The notes under the pieces are model-generated. The model was not told the DNA's origin, did no database searches, and saw only the letters and a list, made by a program, of their open reading frames with translations. From positions 124,001-188,000 of the forward strand of contig CP143429.1 of assembly GCA_039636775.1 (NCBI GenBank): a stretch of DNA of 64,000 nucleotides. Direction: 5' to 3'. How positions within the stretch are numbered: position 1 is the stretch's first letter; the number at the start of each line of letters is the position of its first letter. Of the stretch, positions 9,373 through 18,729 are shown piece after piece. Position numbers and translations under genes: made by a program. The DNA comes from Micrococcaceae bacterium Sec5.8. Its GTDB lineage: Bacteria > Actinomycetota > Actinomycetes > Actinomycetales > Micrococcaceae.

Positions 9373-9999
9373 TCAGCCGCCGAGCCGGCCGGTGGAGGCT
9401 TCGAGGTAACAGGAGCCGCACAGAGACTCGTACCAGACGTCCTGGCCGTCGATTGCGACCTGGTCGCCGTCGAAGACCACGTCGTCGCCGGCCCGGCGGG
9501 TATTGAAAATAGCCTTCCGGCCGCAACGGCAGATGGTTTTCAGCTCCTCGAGGGTGTGCGCGATCTCCAGGAGGCGCAGCGATCCCGGAAATGCCCGGGT
9601 ACGGAAATCCGTGCGGATGCCGTAAGCCAGCACGGGAACGTTGTCCAGCACCGCGATCCGGAACAGGTCATCCACCTGGGCCGGTTCCAGGAACTGCGCC
9701 TCATCCACCAGCAGGCACGCGACCGGTTTCGTGTCAACGTGCTTGAGCAGCGCGTCGGGGTCGTCACCATGGGCGTGGGCGGTGAACAGACCACGGGCTG
9801 AGGCCCCGGCCGGGACCAGGAAGTCCACCGAACGGGTCATCCCCAGCCGGGACACGACGTCGGAATCGCCCTTGGTGTCCACATCCGGCTTGGCCAGCAG
9901 GACGCGCTGGCCGCGTTCCTCATAGTTAAAGGCGGCCTGCAGCAGCCCCGTCGACTTGCCGGAGTTCATGGCGCCGTAGCGGAAGTAAAGCTTGGCCAA
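9373..9999 (-). CDS. tdk: Thymidine kinase (type II)
   Basis: Phosphorylates thymidine in the salvage pathway. The 208-residue protein has the P-loop GAMNSGKST (about residues 8-16), the DEAQF magnesium/catalytic motif (about 93-97), the lasso/Zn region CRCGRKAIFNTR and CGSCYLEA with paired cysteines, and the family length. The start chosen is a TTG (bases 9999-9997) because AAAGGA lies five bases upstream and the protein then starts LAKLYFRYGAMNSGKS like homologues; the frame continues upstream without support. Confidence 0.93.
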   Translation of the reverse strand: MAKLYFRYGAMNSGKSTGLLQAAFNYEERGQRVLLAKPDVDTKGDSDVVSRLGMTRSVDFLVPAGASARGLFTAHAHGDDPDALLKHVDTKPVACLLVDEAQFLEPAQVDDLFRIAVLDNVPVLAYGIRTDFRTRAFPGSLRLLEIAHTLEELKTICRCGRKAIFNTRRAGDDVVFDGDQVAIDGQDVWYESLCGSCYLEASTGRLGG

Positions 10000-10111
10000 G
10001 GGGGTCCTTTCGAAAGGGTTGCCCACCGATTGTAGAGGTGCGTCCCTCAGCGGCCCAGCCCGAGCCGCCGCCTGCGCGCCGGACGTAAACCTGCGCAGGC
10101 ACAATCCCCGG

Positions 10112-10126
10112 TAAACTTGGGGATTG
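10112..10126 (+). promoter_or_regulatory. Leaderless -10 promoter element of lysS
   Basis: TAAACT (10112-10117) fits the actinobacterial TANNNT -10 consensus, and the GTG start follows after eight bases, so transcription should begin at or next to the start codon. The same arrangement occurs before the genes at 17673 (TAGGAT), 22742 (TAGCCT) and 52340 (TAGGAT). There is no Shine-Dalgarno sequence. Confidence 0.6.
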
Positions 10127-11658
10127 TGACTTCCCAAAACACCTCCGCCCCGCACACCGCAGCCGACTCCCACGATGCCAGCGAGCAGACCCGCATCCGG
10201 ATGGAGAAGCGCGCCAAGCTGATCGAGCGCGGCGTCGAGGCGTACCCGGTGGGCGTTGAACGCACTCACTCACTGGGAGAGGTCCGGGAGAAATACGCGC
10301 ATCTGGAAGCTGACGAAACCACTGGCGACGTCGTGGGGGTGACCGGCCGCATCGTCTTCATCCGCAACACGGGCAAGCTCTGCTTCGCCACCTTGCAGGA
10401 AGGCGGCGTCGACGGCAAGGCCGTCCGGCTCCAGGTCATGCTGAGCCTGGCCAACATCGGCGAGGACGCGCTCGCTGACTGGAAGGCGCTCGTGGACCTC
10501 GGGGACCATGTATACATCAACGGTGAGGTCATCTCCTCGCGTCGCGGAGAGCTTTCCGTTATGGCGGGGTCCTGGTCCATGGCCTCCAAGGCGCTCCGCC
10601 CGCTGCCCGTGCTGCACGCAGAGCTCAACGAAGAGACCCGCGTCCGCCAGCGCTATGTGGATCTGATCGTCCGCGATGAAGCCCGCGAAATGGTCTATAC
10701 CCGCGCCGCCATCACGCGTTCCATCCGCGAGACCCTGCACCGCCAAGGCTATGTCGAGGTGGAAACCCCGATGCTGCAACTGGTCCACGGCGGCGCAACG
10801 GCCCGCCCCTTCGAGACGCACATGAACGCGTTTGACCAGAAAATGACGCTGCGGATCGCCACCGAGCTGTACCTTAAGCGCACCGTCGTCGGCGGCATCG
10901 ACCGTGTCTATGACATGGGCCGGGTCTTCCGCAACGAGGGCGTGGACTCCACCCACAGCCCGGAATTCACCACCCTGGAAAGCTACGAGGCCTGGGCCGA
11001 CCAGTTCGTTATGGCGGACCGGATCAAGGAACTCATCCTCGACGCCGCCGACGCCGCCGGAGTCGGCCGGGTCCTGCAGACCGAGGCCGGCGACATTAAC
11101 CTCGACGGCGACTGGGCCTGGATGGCCGTCTACCCGGGACTCTCCGACTTCGTGGGCCAGGACATCACCCCGGACACCCCGGCCCCGGACCTGCTGGCCC
11201 TCGCTGCCAAGCACGAGGTCAAGGTGGACGCCGCGTGGGATGCCGAGAAGCTCGTGGTGGAACTCTTCGGTGAACTGGTTGAGCCGACGCTGCTGAACCC
11301 GACCTTCGTGTACGACTACCCGCCATCGGCCCAGCCGCTGGCCCGCCAGCACCGCGAGGATGACCGGCTGATTGAAGCGTGGGACCTCATTATCGGCGGC
11401 ATGGAGCGCGGGACGGCGTTCTCTGAACTCATCGACCCGGTGATCCAGCGCGACCGGCTCACCGAGCAGTCCCGCCGCTCCGCTGCCGGCGATGTGGAGG
11501 CCATGCAACTGGATGAGGATTTCCTTCGCGCGCTTGAGTACGGCGCCCCGCCCATGGGCGGGATCGGCCTCGGCATCGACCGGCTGGTCATGCTTTTCAC
11601 CGGCGCGGGCATCCGGGAGACCATTCTGTTCCCGTTGCTGAAGCCCGAAGGACACTGA
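10126..11658 (+). CDS. lysS: Lysyl-tRNA synthetase (class II)
   Basis: Charges tRNA-Lys. The 510-residue protein has an N-terminal OB-fold anticodon-binding domain (about residues 60-165) and the class II motifs: motif 1 around VETPMLQLVHGGATARPF, motif 2 FRNEGVDSTHSPEFT and motif 3 GIGLGIDRLVM near the C-terminus. The GTG at 10126 is preferred over an upstream in-frame TTG because the -10-like TAAACT at 10112-10117 sits eight bases upstream, which predicts a leaderless mRNA. A cognate tRNA-Lys gene lies at 51.7 kb. Confidence 0.96.
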   Translation: MTSQNTSAPHTAADSHDASEQTRIRMEKRAKLIERGVEAYPVGVERTHSLGEVREKYAHLEADETTGDVVGVTGRIVFIRNTGKLCFATLQEGGVDGKAVRLQVMLSLANIGEDALADWKALVDLGDHVYINGEVISSRRGELSVMAGSWSMASKALRPLPVLHAELNEETRVRQRYVDLIVRDEAREMVYTRAAITRSIRETLHRQGYVEVETPMLQLVHGGATARPFETHMNAFDQKMTLRIATELYLKRTVVGGIDRVYDMGRVFRNEGVDSTHSPEFTTLESYEAWADQFVMADRIKELILDAADAAGVGRVLQTEAGDINLDGDWAWMAVYPGLSDFVGQDITPDTPAPDLLALAAKHEVKVDAAWDAEKLVVELFGELVEPTLLNPTFVYDYPPSAQPLARQHREDDRLIEAWDLIIGGMERGTAFSELIDPVIQRDRLTEQSRRSAAGDVEAMQLDEDFLRALEYGAPPMGGIGLGIDRLVMLFTGAGIRETILFPLLKPEGH

Positions 11659-11660
11659 CC

Positions 11661-11846
11661 ATGGACTACATTGCTGTATTGCTTCCCTCCGTGGTGGTCG
11701 GCCTGCTTTTCTGGTTCGCCATGAAGTCGATCTTCAATGCGGATAAGTCAGAGCGCCAGGCCGAGGCACGGGCCCAGGCGGAAGCCGACGGAAATGCGCA
11801 GGCCGATACGTTCCGGCGCGACGGCCATTCCAACGGCTCCGACTAA
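11661..11846 (+). CDS. Small single-pass membrane protein
   Basis: A 61-residue protein with one N-terminal hydrophobic segment (residues 3-23), then a polar tail rich in Ala, Glu and Gln. ATG begins two bases after the lysS stop, so it is translated from the lysS transcript. No known family is recognised. Coding is supported by position, by high third-position GC and by the plausible membrane topology. Confidence 0.65.
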   Translation: MDYIAVLLPSVVVGLLFWFAMKSIFNADKSERQAEARAQAEADGNAQADTFRRDGHSNGSD

Positions 11847-11894
11847 TAACAGGCTATTTCGCCTTGGGTTTTCCTTTGGAAACTTATTTTGACT

Positions 11895-11924
11895 TTGACT
11901 CGCTGCCATAAAGCAGAGGATACT
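11895..11924 (+). promoter_or_regulatory. Promoter of lsr2
   Basis: TTGACT (11895-11900) and GATACT (11919-11924) are separated by 18 bases in an unusually AT-rich stretch for this genome, giving a good housekeeping-sigma promoter with a 5' UTR of roughly 50 bases. A second TTGACT at 11889 overlaps. AT-rich DNA upstream is also what Lsr2 itself binds, so autoregulation is plausible. Confidence 0.6.
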
Positions 11925-11983
11925 TTTAAGCAGTAACATCCTGCTTTTCCTTAATACTCGTCCTTTTGGAAAGAGAGTCTTTA

Positions 11984-12310
11984 ATGGCACAGAAAGTAAA
12001 AATCATCCTCGTTGATGATCTGGATGGGGGATCCGCGGACGAAACTGTCCGGTTTGGCCTTGACGGCGTCAGTTACGAAATTGACCTGTCATCGGAGAAT
12101 GCTTCCGAGTTGCGTTCCGCAGTTGAGCGGTTTGTCGGGCATGCACGCAAGACGTCGAGCGGACGCGCGACGCGCACCAAGATTTCATCCGGCCGGAACC
12201 AGGACTCCGCCCAGATCCGGCAGTGGGCGCGCGATAACGGCTACGCAGTAAACAGCCGAGGCCGTATCCAGGCTGAAATTCAGGAAGCCTACCAAAAGGC
12301 GAATTCCTAA
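11984..12310 (+). CDS. lsr2: Lsr2 nucleoid-associated protein
   Basis: Bridges AT-rich DNA and silences transcription (actinobacterial H-NS analogue). The 108-residue protein begins MAQKVKIILVDDLDGG, with the dimerisation domain up to about residue 60 (the family signature DETVRFGLDGVSYEIDLS). The C-terminal DNA-binding domain has the AT-hook-like SRGRI (about residues 92-96) after IRQWARDNGY. ATG 11984 is chosen over an upstream TTG because it gives the canonical N-terminus, with GAAAGAGAG upstream. Confidence 0.95.
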   Translation: MAQKVKIILVDDLDGGSADETVRFGLDGVSYEIDLSSENASELRSAVERFVGHARKTSSGRATRTKISSGRNQDSAQIRQWARDNGYAVNSRGRIQAEIQEAYQKANS

Positions 12311-12360
12311 CTCGGGTTCCAGCCTGCACCAGTGGATCGCAAGACGCGGTGCTACCAGAT

Positions 12361-12440
12361 GGACGCATTGCGACAAATGGAGACATGGTGCAACAACTGA
12401 AGACATGGTGCGACAACTAAGACACGGCGCACAACTAAGA
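12361..12440 (+). repeat. Four degenerate 20-bp tandem repeats
   Basis: Units at 12361, 12381, 12401 and 12421 share the consensus AGACATGGTGCGACAACTAA; the two middle units differ at only three positions and the outer ones are more diverged. They lie between the lsr2 stop and its terminator. Their function is unknown; they could be a slippage-derived array or relics of a mobile element's ends. Confidence 0.7.
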
Positions 12441-12444
12441 CTTT

Positions 12445-12471
12445 GCCCCCGCTTCTGTCGGGGGCTTTGTC
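12445..12471 (+). terminator. Rho-independent terminator downstream of lsr2
   Basis: GCCCCCG (12445-12451) and CGGGGGC (12459-12465) form a perfect 7-bp GC stem with a 7-base loop, followed by TTTGTCGTCT. The rest of the lsr2-clpC gap (12472-12805) shows no supported gene. It contains a frame open into clpC without start signals and a 9-bp inverted repeat (CCCGGTTGC/GCAACCGGG), and it probably carries the clpC promoter. Confidence 0.75.
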
Positions 12472-12805
12472 GTCTCCGGCCGGAAGTGCAGCCGGCGTGC
12501 AGTGGGTGTGCGTACAGTTGGCGCCGGCGCGCTCCGGCCCGGTTGCCTGCCCGGGACGTGGACCAGTACCCGGGACACGCCGCATATTTGCTGGATCGGA
12601 ACAAGCAACCGGGCAGGAACGCCGGCCTCCAGGTGTGGGCGCTGCTGCCGGCGGATCCGTGCCCGGGCGGGCCCGTGCAGTCCCCGGTCCGGCCTCCGAT
12701 GGAACGCGGCAGCGGTGCCCCGGTTTCCCCTGTGGCGAACAAGCCCCAAATCTTGAACCCGGCCACGTAGCATCAAAGTACGTCGTAGCTAGGAGTGTGG
12801 CGAAA

Positions 12806-15298
12806 ATGTTTGAGCGATTTACGGACCGTGCCCGTCGCGTAGTTGTGCTTGCCCAAGAAGAGGCACGCATGCTGAACCATAATTACATTGGTACCGAACA
12901 CATCCTCTTGGGTCTGATCCATGAAGGTGAAGGTGTTGCGGCCAAAGCCCTGGAGTCCTTGAGCATTTCGCTCGACGGCGTCCGCGAGCAGGTGCAGGAG
13001 ATCATCGGCCAGGGCCAGCAGGCCCCGTCCGGTCACATCCCCTTCACCCCCCGCGCCAAGAAGGTCCTTGAGCTTTCGCTGCGCGAGGCGCTGCAGCTGG
13101 GACACAACTACATCGGCACGGAGCACATCCTGCTCGGCCTCATCCGCGAGGGTGAAGGTGTTGCCGCCCAAGTGCTGGTCAAGCTCGGTGCCGACCTCAA
13201 CCGCGTCCGCCAGCAGGTCATCCAGCTCCTCTCGGGTTACCAGGGCAAGGAAACCACCGGAGCCGGTGTGGGCCCGGGCCAGGCCGAAGGCACGCCTGCC
13301 GGTTCGGTGGTCCTGGACCAGTTTGGCCGCAACCTGACCCAGGCTGCCCGCGAGAACAAGCTGGACCCCGTCATTGGTCGCGAGTCGGAAATGGAACGCG
13401 TCATGCAGGTCCTTTCCCGCCGCACCAAGAACAACCCAGTGCTGATCGGTGAGCCCGGCGTCGGTAAGACCGCCGTCGTCGAAGGCCTTGCCCAGGCAAT
13501 TGTCCGCGGCGACGTTCCGGAGACCATCCGGGACAAGCAGCTGTACACGCTGGACCTCGGGTCCCTCGTGGCCGGTTCGCGCTACCGCGGTGACTTCGAA
13601 GAGCGCCTCAAAAAGGTACTGAAGGAAATCCGCACCCGCGGCGACATCATCTTGTTCATCGATGAGATCCACACCCTCGTGGGTGCCGGTGCCGCCGAGG
13701 GCGCCATCGACGCGGCCTCGATCCTGAAGCCCATGCTGGCCCGCGGTGAGCTCCAGACGATCGGCGCCACCACGCTGGATGAGTACCGCAAGCACATCGA
13801 GAAGGACGCCGCGCTTGAGCGCCGCTTCCAGCCGATCCAGGTCAAGGAACCCTCCGTCGCCCACGCGATCGAGATTCTCAAGGGCCTCCGGGACCGGTAT
13901 GAGGCACACCACCGCGTCACCATCACCGACGGCGCCCTCGCCTCGGCAGCCAGCCTCTCCGAGCGGTACATCTCGGACCGCTTCCTGCCGGACAAGGCGA
14001 TCGACTTGATCGATGAGGCCGGTGCACGGTTGCGCATCCGCAGGATGACCGCCCCGCCGGAGCTCAAGGTCATGGACGAGAAAATCGCTGCCATGAAGCT
14101 GGAGAAGGAATCCGCGATTGACGCGCAGGACTTCGAAGGTGCTGCCTCGCTGCGCGACAAGGAGCAGAAGCTCATTGCCGAGCGCGCAGAGAAGGAACGC
14201 CAGTGGAAGACCGGCGGCATGGACGACATCTCCGAGGTTGATGAGGATCTCATCGCCGAGGTGCTGGCGAACTCCACCGGCATCCCGGTCTTCAAGCTCA
14301 CCGAGGAAGAATCCTCGCGTCTGCTGAAGATGGAGGACGAGCTGCACAAGCGCGTTGTCGGCCAGAATGAGGCCATCAAGTCGCTGTCGCAGGCGATCCG
14401 CCGCACCCGTGCAGGCCTCAAGGACCCGAAGCGTCCAGGCGGTTCGTTCATCTTCGCTGGCCCCACCGGCGTCGGCAAGACAGAGCTCGCCAAGGCCCTG
14501 GCCGAATTCCTCTTCGGCGAGGAAGACGCCTTGATCACCCTGGACATGTCCGAGTACTCGGAGAAGCACACGGTGTCGCGTCTCTTCGGTGCCCCGCCGG
14601 GGTACGTGGGCTACGAGGAAGGCGGCCAGCTGACCGAGAAGGTCCGCCGTCGTCCGTTCTCCGTGGTGCTGTTCGACGAGGTGGAGAAGGCACACGCAGA
14701 CCTCTTCAACTCACTGCTGCAAATCCTGGAAGACGGCCGGTTGACCGACTCCCAGGGCCGCGTGGTGGACTTCAAGAACACCGTGATCATCATGACCACC
14801 AACCTCGGCACCCGGGACATCTCCAAGACCGTCGCCACCGGCTTCCAGTCGGGTACGGACACGCAGACCGGCTACAACCGGATGCGGGCCCGGGTCACGG
14901 AGGAACTCAAGCAGCACTTCCGCCCTGAGTTCCTGAACCGTGTTGACGACGTTGTGGTGTTCCCGCAGCTGACCCAGGACGAGATCATCGAGATCGTGGA
15001 CATGTTCGTCGGCCGGCTGGAGAAGCGGCTCAAGGACAAGGACATGGGGATCGAGCTCACGCCCGCCGCCAAGATCCTGCTGGCAACCCGCGGGTACGAT
15101 CCCGCCATGGGTGCCCGGCCGCTGCGCCGCACCATCCAGCGCGAGATCGAGGACCAGCTCTCCGAGAAGATCCTCTTCGGCGAAATCCACGCCGGCGACA
15201 TCGTTGTGGTGGATGTGGATGGCGAAGGCGACGACGCCAAGTTCACCTTCGCCGGCAACGCCAAGCCGCTCATCCCGGAAATCGCTCCGAGCGTCTAA
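12806..15298 (+). CDS. clpC: ATP-dependent Clp protease ATPase subunit ClpC
   Basis: AAA+ unfoldase that feeds ClpP. The 830-residue protein starts [20 protein letters not shown]. It has two Clp-N repeats (to about residue 145, each with [19 protein letters not shown] text), AAA1 with [13 protein letters not shown] (about 213), a UVR/coiled-coil segment ([15 protein letters not shown], about 437), AAA2 with [12 protein letters not shown] (about 552) and a C-terminal D2-small domain. GGAG lies ten bases before ATG 12806. An in-frame GTG at 12797 is the alternative, but its Shine-Dalgarno spacing is too short. Confidence 0.96.
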   Translation: MFERFTDRARRVVVLAQEEARMLNHNYIGTEHILLGLIHEGEGVAAKALESLSISLDGVREQVQEIIGQGQQAPSGHIPFTPRAKKVLELSLREALQLGHNYIGTEHILLGLIREGEGVAAQVLVKLGADLNRVRQQVIQLLSGYQGKETTGAGVGPGQAEGTPAGSVVLDQFGRNLTQAARENKLDPVIGRESEMERVMQVLSRRTKNNPVLIGEPGVGKTAVVEGLAQAIVRGDVPETIRDKQLYTLDLGSLVAGSRYRGDFEERLKKVLKEIRTRGDIILFIDEIHTLVGAGAAEGAIDAASILKPMLARGELQTIGATTLDEYRKHIEKDAALERRFQPIQVKEPSVAHAIEILKGLRDRYEAHHRVTITDGALASAASLSERYISDRFLPDKAIDLIDEAGARLRIRRMTAPPELKVMDEKIAAMKLEKESAIDAQDFEGAASLRDKEQKLIAERAEKERQWKTGGMDDISEVDEDLIAEVLANSTGIPVFKLTEEESSRLLKMEDELHKRVVGQNEAIKSLSQAIRRTRAGLKDPKRPGGSFIFAGPTGVGKTELAKALAEFLFGEEDALITLDMSEYSEKHTVSRLFGAPPGYVGYEEGGQLTEKVRRRPFSVVLFDEVEKAHADLFNSLLQILEDGRLTDSQGRVVDFKNTVIIMTTNLGTRDISKTVATGFQSGTDTQTGYNRMRARVTEELKQHFRPEFLNRVDDVVVFPQLTQDEIIEIVDMFVGRLEKRLKDKDMGIELTPAAKILLATRGYDPAMGARPLRRTIQREIEDQLSEKILFGEIHAGDIVVVDVDGEGDDAKFTFAGNAKPLIPEIAPSV

Positions 15299-15328
15299 TA
15301 GGAGCCCCGGCGCGCTGGCACCGGCTCC

Positions 15329-15370
15329 AAGGCCCCGTCTTCCTGACCAGGGAGGCGGGGCCTTTGCCTT
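15329..15370 (+). terminator. Rho-independent terminator of clpC
   Basis: AAGGCCCCGTCT (15329-15340) pairs with the complementary GGCGGGGCCTT ending near 15363, followed by TTGCCTTG. The long GC stem directly follows the clpC stop at 15298. Confidence 0.8.
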
Positions 15371-15526
15371 GCAGCCTTGTCTTGCAACCTTGCCTCCAGC
15401 TCAACCCCCGTCGCCTTAGGTACTGCCGTCGGTTACCGCAACCGGTACCACCAGGTATCTGAAAGTACCGTTTCACTCTTAGTGAACTTCATGTGATCCG
15501 GCGCACAAGGGGTGTTGAATCGGAGC

Positions 15527-17638
15527 ATGGCTTCCACCGATCCGCTGACCCGGGGCGCAACGCCGGAAACACCCTTCCATGACGTCGACCACTACCTCGC
15601 CATCCCGCGGGTCAGCGGACTGGCGTTGAGTCCCGACGGCGGGCGGCTGGTCACCACCGTGGCCACGCTGAACGATCTAGGCACCGAATACCGCACCGCG
15701 CTGTGGGAAGTGGACCCCGCCGGCGAAGAGCAGGCCCGCCGGATCACCCGGAGCGCCAAGGGTGAAGCAGGTGCCGTCTTTGCCGCCGACGGCACTTTGT
15801 ATTTCACCTCCGCCCGGCCGGACCCCGAAAGCCCGGATGCTGAGCCGGTCAACGCGCTTTGGGTTCTGCCCTCCCGCGGCGGTGAAGCCCGCGTCGCACT
15901 CTCCCGCGCGGGCGGCGTCAGCGGACTCCTGGCCGCGCAGGAGGCCGACGCTCTGTTCGTCACCGCATCGGTGCTCGCAGGCTCCACGGACGAGGGCAAT
16001 GACGAGGACCGCCGCAAAGCCCGCAAGGAGAACAAGGTAGCGGCCATCCTCCACAGCGGCTATCCGGTCCGCTACTGGGATGCAGATCTGGGCCCAGCGC
16101 AGCCGCGGCTGTTCGCCGTCGAACCCGGCGCGGAACCGGAGCCCGGCAAGCCCGCCACGGTCGATGCCCGGCCGCCGGTGACACTGCGCAACCTGACCCC
16201 CGACGCCGGCAACGGACTCCGCGAGGCGGTCACCGTCGTCAGCCCGGACGGGAAGACACTGTACGCCAGCTTCACCAAGCCGCTCGCGAAGGCCGGCTCC
16301 CGCACCATCCTGGTGGCAATCGACGCCCTCACCGGCACCCGCCGGGTCCTGCTCGACGCGGACGGCATGAACTACTTTCCCGGCCCGGTCAGCCCCGACG
16401 GCAGGACCCTGGCGGTAGTGAGCGAAACCGATACCACCCCGGAAACGGCCCCGGAGGTGGCGCTGCACCTTCTGGATGTCACCCCCGGCGGCGGGGAACT
16501 GACCCCGCTGGCCCCAGGCTGGGACCGCTGGCCGCGCCCGGCGGCCTGGCTGCCGGACGGATCTGCCTTGCTCGTCACGGCGGATGAAGACGGGGCCTCT
16601 CCGGTGTTCCGGGTCGGGGTGACCGGCGGCGGGGGAGCCGGCCAGGTCACCCGGCTGACGGCCGACGCCGCCGCCTACACCGACGTGGTGGTCGCCCCGG
16701 ACGGCCACCACGCCTATGCGCTGCGCAGTTCCTACGAGTTTCCCGCCGAGGCCGTGCGGATTAACCTGCCCAGCGGTGAGGTCACCCGGCTCCCGGCACC
16801 TGCGGAGCGCCCGGGCCATCACGGCACACTGGAACGCGTCGAGGCGACCGCCGCGGACGGCATGCGCGTGCCGGCGTACCTGGCGCTCCCGGAGGGAGCC
16901 TCGGCGGGCAACCCGGCGCCTCTGCTGCTGTGGATCCACGGCGGTCCGCTCGGTTCGTGGAACGCCTGGACGTGGCGCTGGAACCCCTGGCTGCTCGTGG
17001 CGCGCGGTTACGCCGTTCTGCTGCCGGACCCGGCGCTCTCCACCGGGTACGGGCAGCACCACATACAGCGCGGCTGGGGTGAATGGGGCAAAGCTCCCTT
17101 CACCGACCTGATGTCCATCACCGACGCGGTGGTGCAACGGCCGGACATCGATGAGACCCGGACAGCGGCCATGGGTGGTTCCTTCGGCGGGTACATGGCG
17201 AACTGGGTGGCCGGCCACACCGACCGGTTCAAGGCCATTGTCACCCACGCCAGTCTCTGGGCGCTGGACCAGTTCGGCCCCACTACGGACTCGGCAGACT
17301 ACTGGCTCAGGGAGATGACGGCCGACATGGCCAAGGCGAACTCCCCGCACCTGCACGTGGAGAATATCAGCACACCCATGCTCGTCATCCACGGGGACAA
17401 GGACTACCGCGTCCCAATCGGTGAGGGATTGCGGCTCTGGTACGAACTGCTCGCCAAGTCGCAGCTGGCAGCTGACGAGGACGGCAGGACGGACCACCGC
17501 TTCCTGTACTTCCCCGACGAGAACCACTGGATTCTCAAGCCCCAGCACGCCAAGGTCTGGTACGGCGTCGTGGAGCACTTCCTCGCCAGGAACCTGCTGG
17601 ACAAGGACCTTCCGGTGCCGGACGAGCTCGGTCTCTGA
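15527..17638 (+). CDS. S9 family prolyl oligopeptidase-type peptidase
   Basis: Serine peptidase or acylaminoacyl-peptidase type. The 703-residue protein has an N-terminal seven-bladed beta-propeller (about residues 15-430, WD-like 'SPDG' blade ends repeat) and a C-terminal alpha/beta hydrolase domain. The nucleophile is in GGSFGGYMANW (Ser about 550), the acid in HGDKDYRVP (about 627) and the His in DENHWI (about 665). There is no signal peptide. The frame also contains a GTG at 15512; ATG 15527 is chosen, but the start is not certain. Confidence 0.93.
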   Translation: MASTDPLTRGATPETPFHDVDHYLAIPRVSGLALSPDGGRLVTTVATLNDLGTEYRTALWEVDPAGEEQARRITRSAKGEAGAVFAADGTLYFTSARPDPESPDAEPVNALWVLPSRGGEARVALSRAGGVSGLLAAQEADALFVTASVLAGSTDEGNDEDRRKARKENKVAAILHSGYPVRYWDADLGPAQPRLFAVEPGAEPEPGKPATVDARPPVTLRNLTPDAGNGLREAVTVVSPDGKTLYASFTKPLAKAGSRTILVAIDALTGTRRVLLDADGMNYFPGPVSPDGRTLAVVSETDTTPETAPEVALHLLDVTPGGGELTPLAPGWDRWPRPAAWLPDGSALLVTADEDGASPVFRVGVTGGGGAGQVTRLTADAAAYTDVVVAPDGHHAYALRSSYEFPAEAVRINLPSGEVTRLPAPAERPGHHGTLERVEATAADGMRVPAYLALPEGASAGNPAPLLLWIHGGPLGSWNAWTWRWNPWLLVARGYAVLLPDPALSTGYGQHHIQRGWGEWGKAPFTDLMSITDAVVQRPDIDETRTAAMGGSFGGYMANWVAGHTDRFKAIVTHASLWALDQFGPTTDSADYWLREMTADMAKANSPHLHVENISTPMLVIHGDKDYRVPIGEGLRLWYELLAKSQLAADEDGRTDHRFLYFPDENHWILKPQHAKVWYGVVEHFLARNLLDKDLPVPDELGL

Positions 17639-17672
17639 GCCTCCCACCTGCGGTTCCCCGTAGGATTGGGCT

Positions 17673-18182
17673 GTGACTGAACCAATCCGCGTCCGCCTTG
17701 CCCGCACCAGCGACGTAGGAGCGATCAAGGCCCTCGTGGCTCCGCTGGCCGACCAGCGGATCCTGATGGCCAAGGAAACGGTGGCCTACTACGAGAGCCT
17801 GCAGGAGTTCAGGATCGCCGAGGCGCCGGACGGCGAAGTGATCGGCTGCGGAGCCCTGCACGTGATGTGGGAGGACCTGGCGGAGGTGCGCACACTCGCG
17901 GCGTCAACTGCCTGGCGGGGGAAAGGCGTGGGCCACCGGCTGGTCGAGCGGCTGCTCGGGGACGCCCGGGCTTTGGGCGTCTCCCGCGTGTTCTGCCTGA
18001 CGTTCGAGGTGGACTTCTTCCAGAAGCACGGCTTCGAAGTCATGGCCGACCAGACCGCCGTCGACCCCGTGGTGTACTCCGAGTTGCTGCGCTCGCACGA
18101 TGAGGGTGTTGCCGAGTTCCTGGATCTTGCCCGGGTGAAGCCGAATACGCTCGGCAACACCCGGATGATCAAAACGCTCTAG
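17673..18182 (+). CDS. Amino-acid N-acetyltransferase (GNAT, ArgA-type)
   Basis: This 169-residue single-domain GNAT resembles the short actinobacterial N-acetylglutamate synthase (Mycobacterium tuberculosis Rv2747 type), which makes N-acetylglutamate for arginine synthesis. Visible elements are the N-terminal VRLARTSDVGAIKALVAPL, the acetyl-CoA loop TAWRGKGVGHRLVERLL (about residues 78-94) and the C-terminal FFQKHGFEV. TAGGAT (17661-17666) six bases before the GTG predicts a leaderless mRNA. Assignment as ArgA is by resemblance of the whole sequence; other acetyl acceptors cannot be excluded. Confidence 0.82.
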   Translation: MTEPIRVRLARTSDVGAIKALVAPLADQRILMAKETVAYYESLQEFRIAEAPDGEVIGCGALHVMWEDLAEVRTLAASTAWRGKGVGHRLVERLLGDARALGVSRVFCLTFEVDFFQKHGFEVMADQTAVDPVVYSELLRSHDEGVAEFLDLARVKPNTLGNTRMIKTL

Positions 18183-18259
18183 GTCCGGCCGCCAACGGGC
18201 CGCGGAGGCCCGCGGCCTGGGACGCGGAAATGGGTCTTCCCATCCGTACATTTGATGGA

Positions 18260-18310
18260 TAAACTGACCCTTGGTCCAGGGGGTGGACCACATTACCCGG
18301 AGGTAACAAC
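18260..18310 (+). promoter_or_regulatory. Promoter, GntR-like operator and RBS
   Basis: TAAACT (18260-18265) is a -10 candidate. TGGTCCAGGGGGTGGACCA (18272-18290) is a perfect 7-bp inverted repeat with a 5-base spacer, like operators of FadR/GntR-type repressors, placed at the predicted transcription start. GGAGG (18299-18303) is followed seven bases later by TTG 18311. No repressor gene is adjacent. The whole gap 18183-18729 has no other supported gene. Confidence 0.55.
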
Positions 18311-18571
18311 TTGCCCGAGCGCGCGGTTTTTCCCGACTTCTCTGCATTCCAAATGACCATGGCCAGCGGATCCGTCCCAGGCCGCGCAGCGGTCCCCGGC
18401 ACCGTGGAAGAGACGACAAAGGACCCGGCGCCCGTCAATCTCCCCGGGACGGGTTCCGGAACCGGGCCAGGGGCCGGCGTCGAGCGGGGACAGCTCAACA
18501 CGCCGCCTTTCTCTTGGCTCGGCGGCGACGCCTGGCCCAATTTTCGGTTGCGCGCCGACAAAACGGGCTGA
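18311..18571 (+). CDS. Possible 86-residue ORF, perhaps a gene remnant
   Basis: Start TTG has a well-spaced GGAGG and lies just downstream of a clear promoter/operator. The 86-residue product is Pro/Gly-rich, low in complexity in its middle and matches no family I recognise. It could be the truncated 5' end of a lost GntR-regulated gene, a leader peptide or non-coding sequence. Only the upstream signals support it. Confidence 0.3.
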   Translation: MPERAVFPDFSAFQMTMASGSVPGRAAVPGTVEETTKDPAPVNLPGTGSGTGPGAGVERGQLNTPPFSWLGGDAWPNFRLRADKTG

Positions 18572-18684
18572 CACGCCAAGCTGAAACACCCGTGGACTCC
18601 GAAGCGAAAGCCTTCCGGCTGCGTCCGGACTCCGCGGGCCGAGGTTGTGGAACCGGAGCCTACCGCTGGCGGGGGCCCCGGTAG

Positions 18685-18690
18685 TAGGGT
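18685..18690 (+). promoter_or_regulatory. Candidate -10 of the dhaKLM operon
   Basis: TAGGGT matches TANNNT and would give a leader of about 38 bases carrying GGGAG before the dhaK ATG. Confidence 0.4.
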
Positions 18691-18729
18691 CGAACCAAGC
18701 AGCCAGGACACCATCCAGGGAGCACCGCC

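Noticed and set aside
12443..12805. N-terminal extension of ClpC by 121 residues
   Set aside because: It starts inside the lsr2 terminator, is non-conserved in character, and ClpC normally begins MFERFTDRA.
12773..14695. 640-codon minus-strand frame opposite clpC
   Set aside because: It mirrors conserved clpC codons and has no start signals or family resemblance.
15677..17773. 698-codon minus-strand frame opposite the S9 peptidase
   Set aside because: The opposite strand encodes a full prolyl oligopeptidase with all catalytic motifs.
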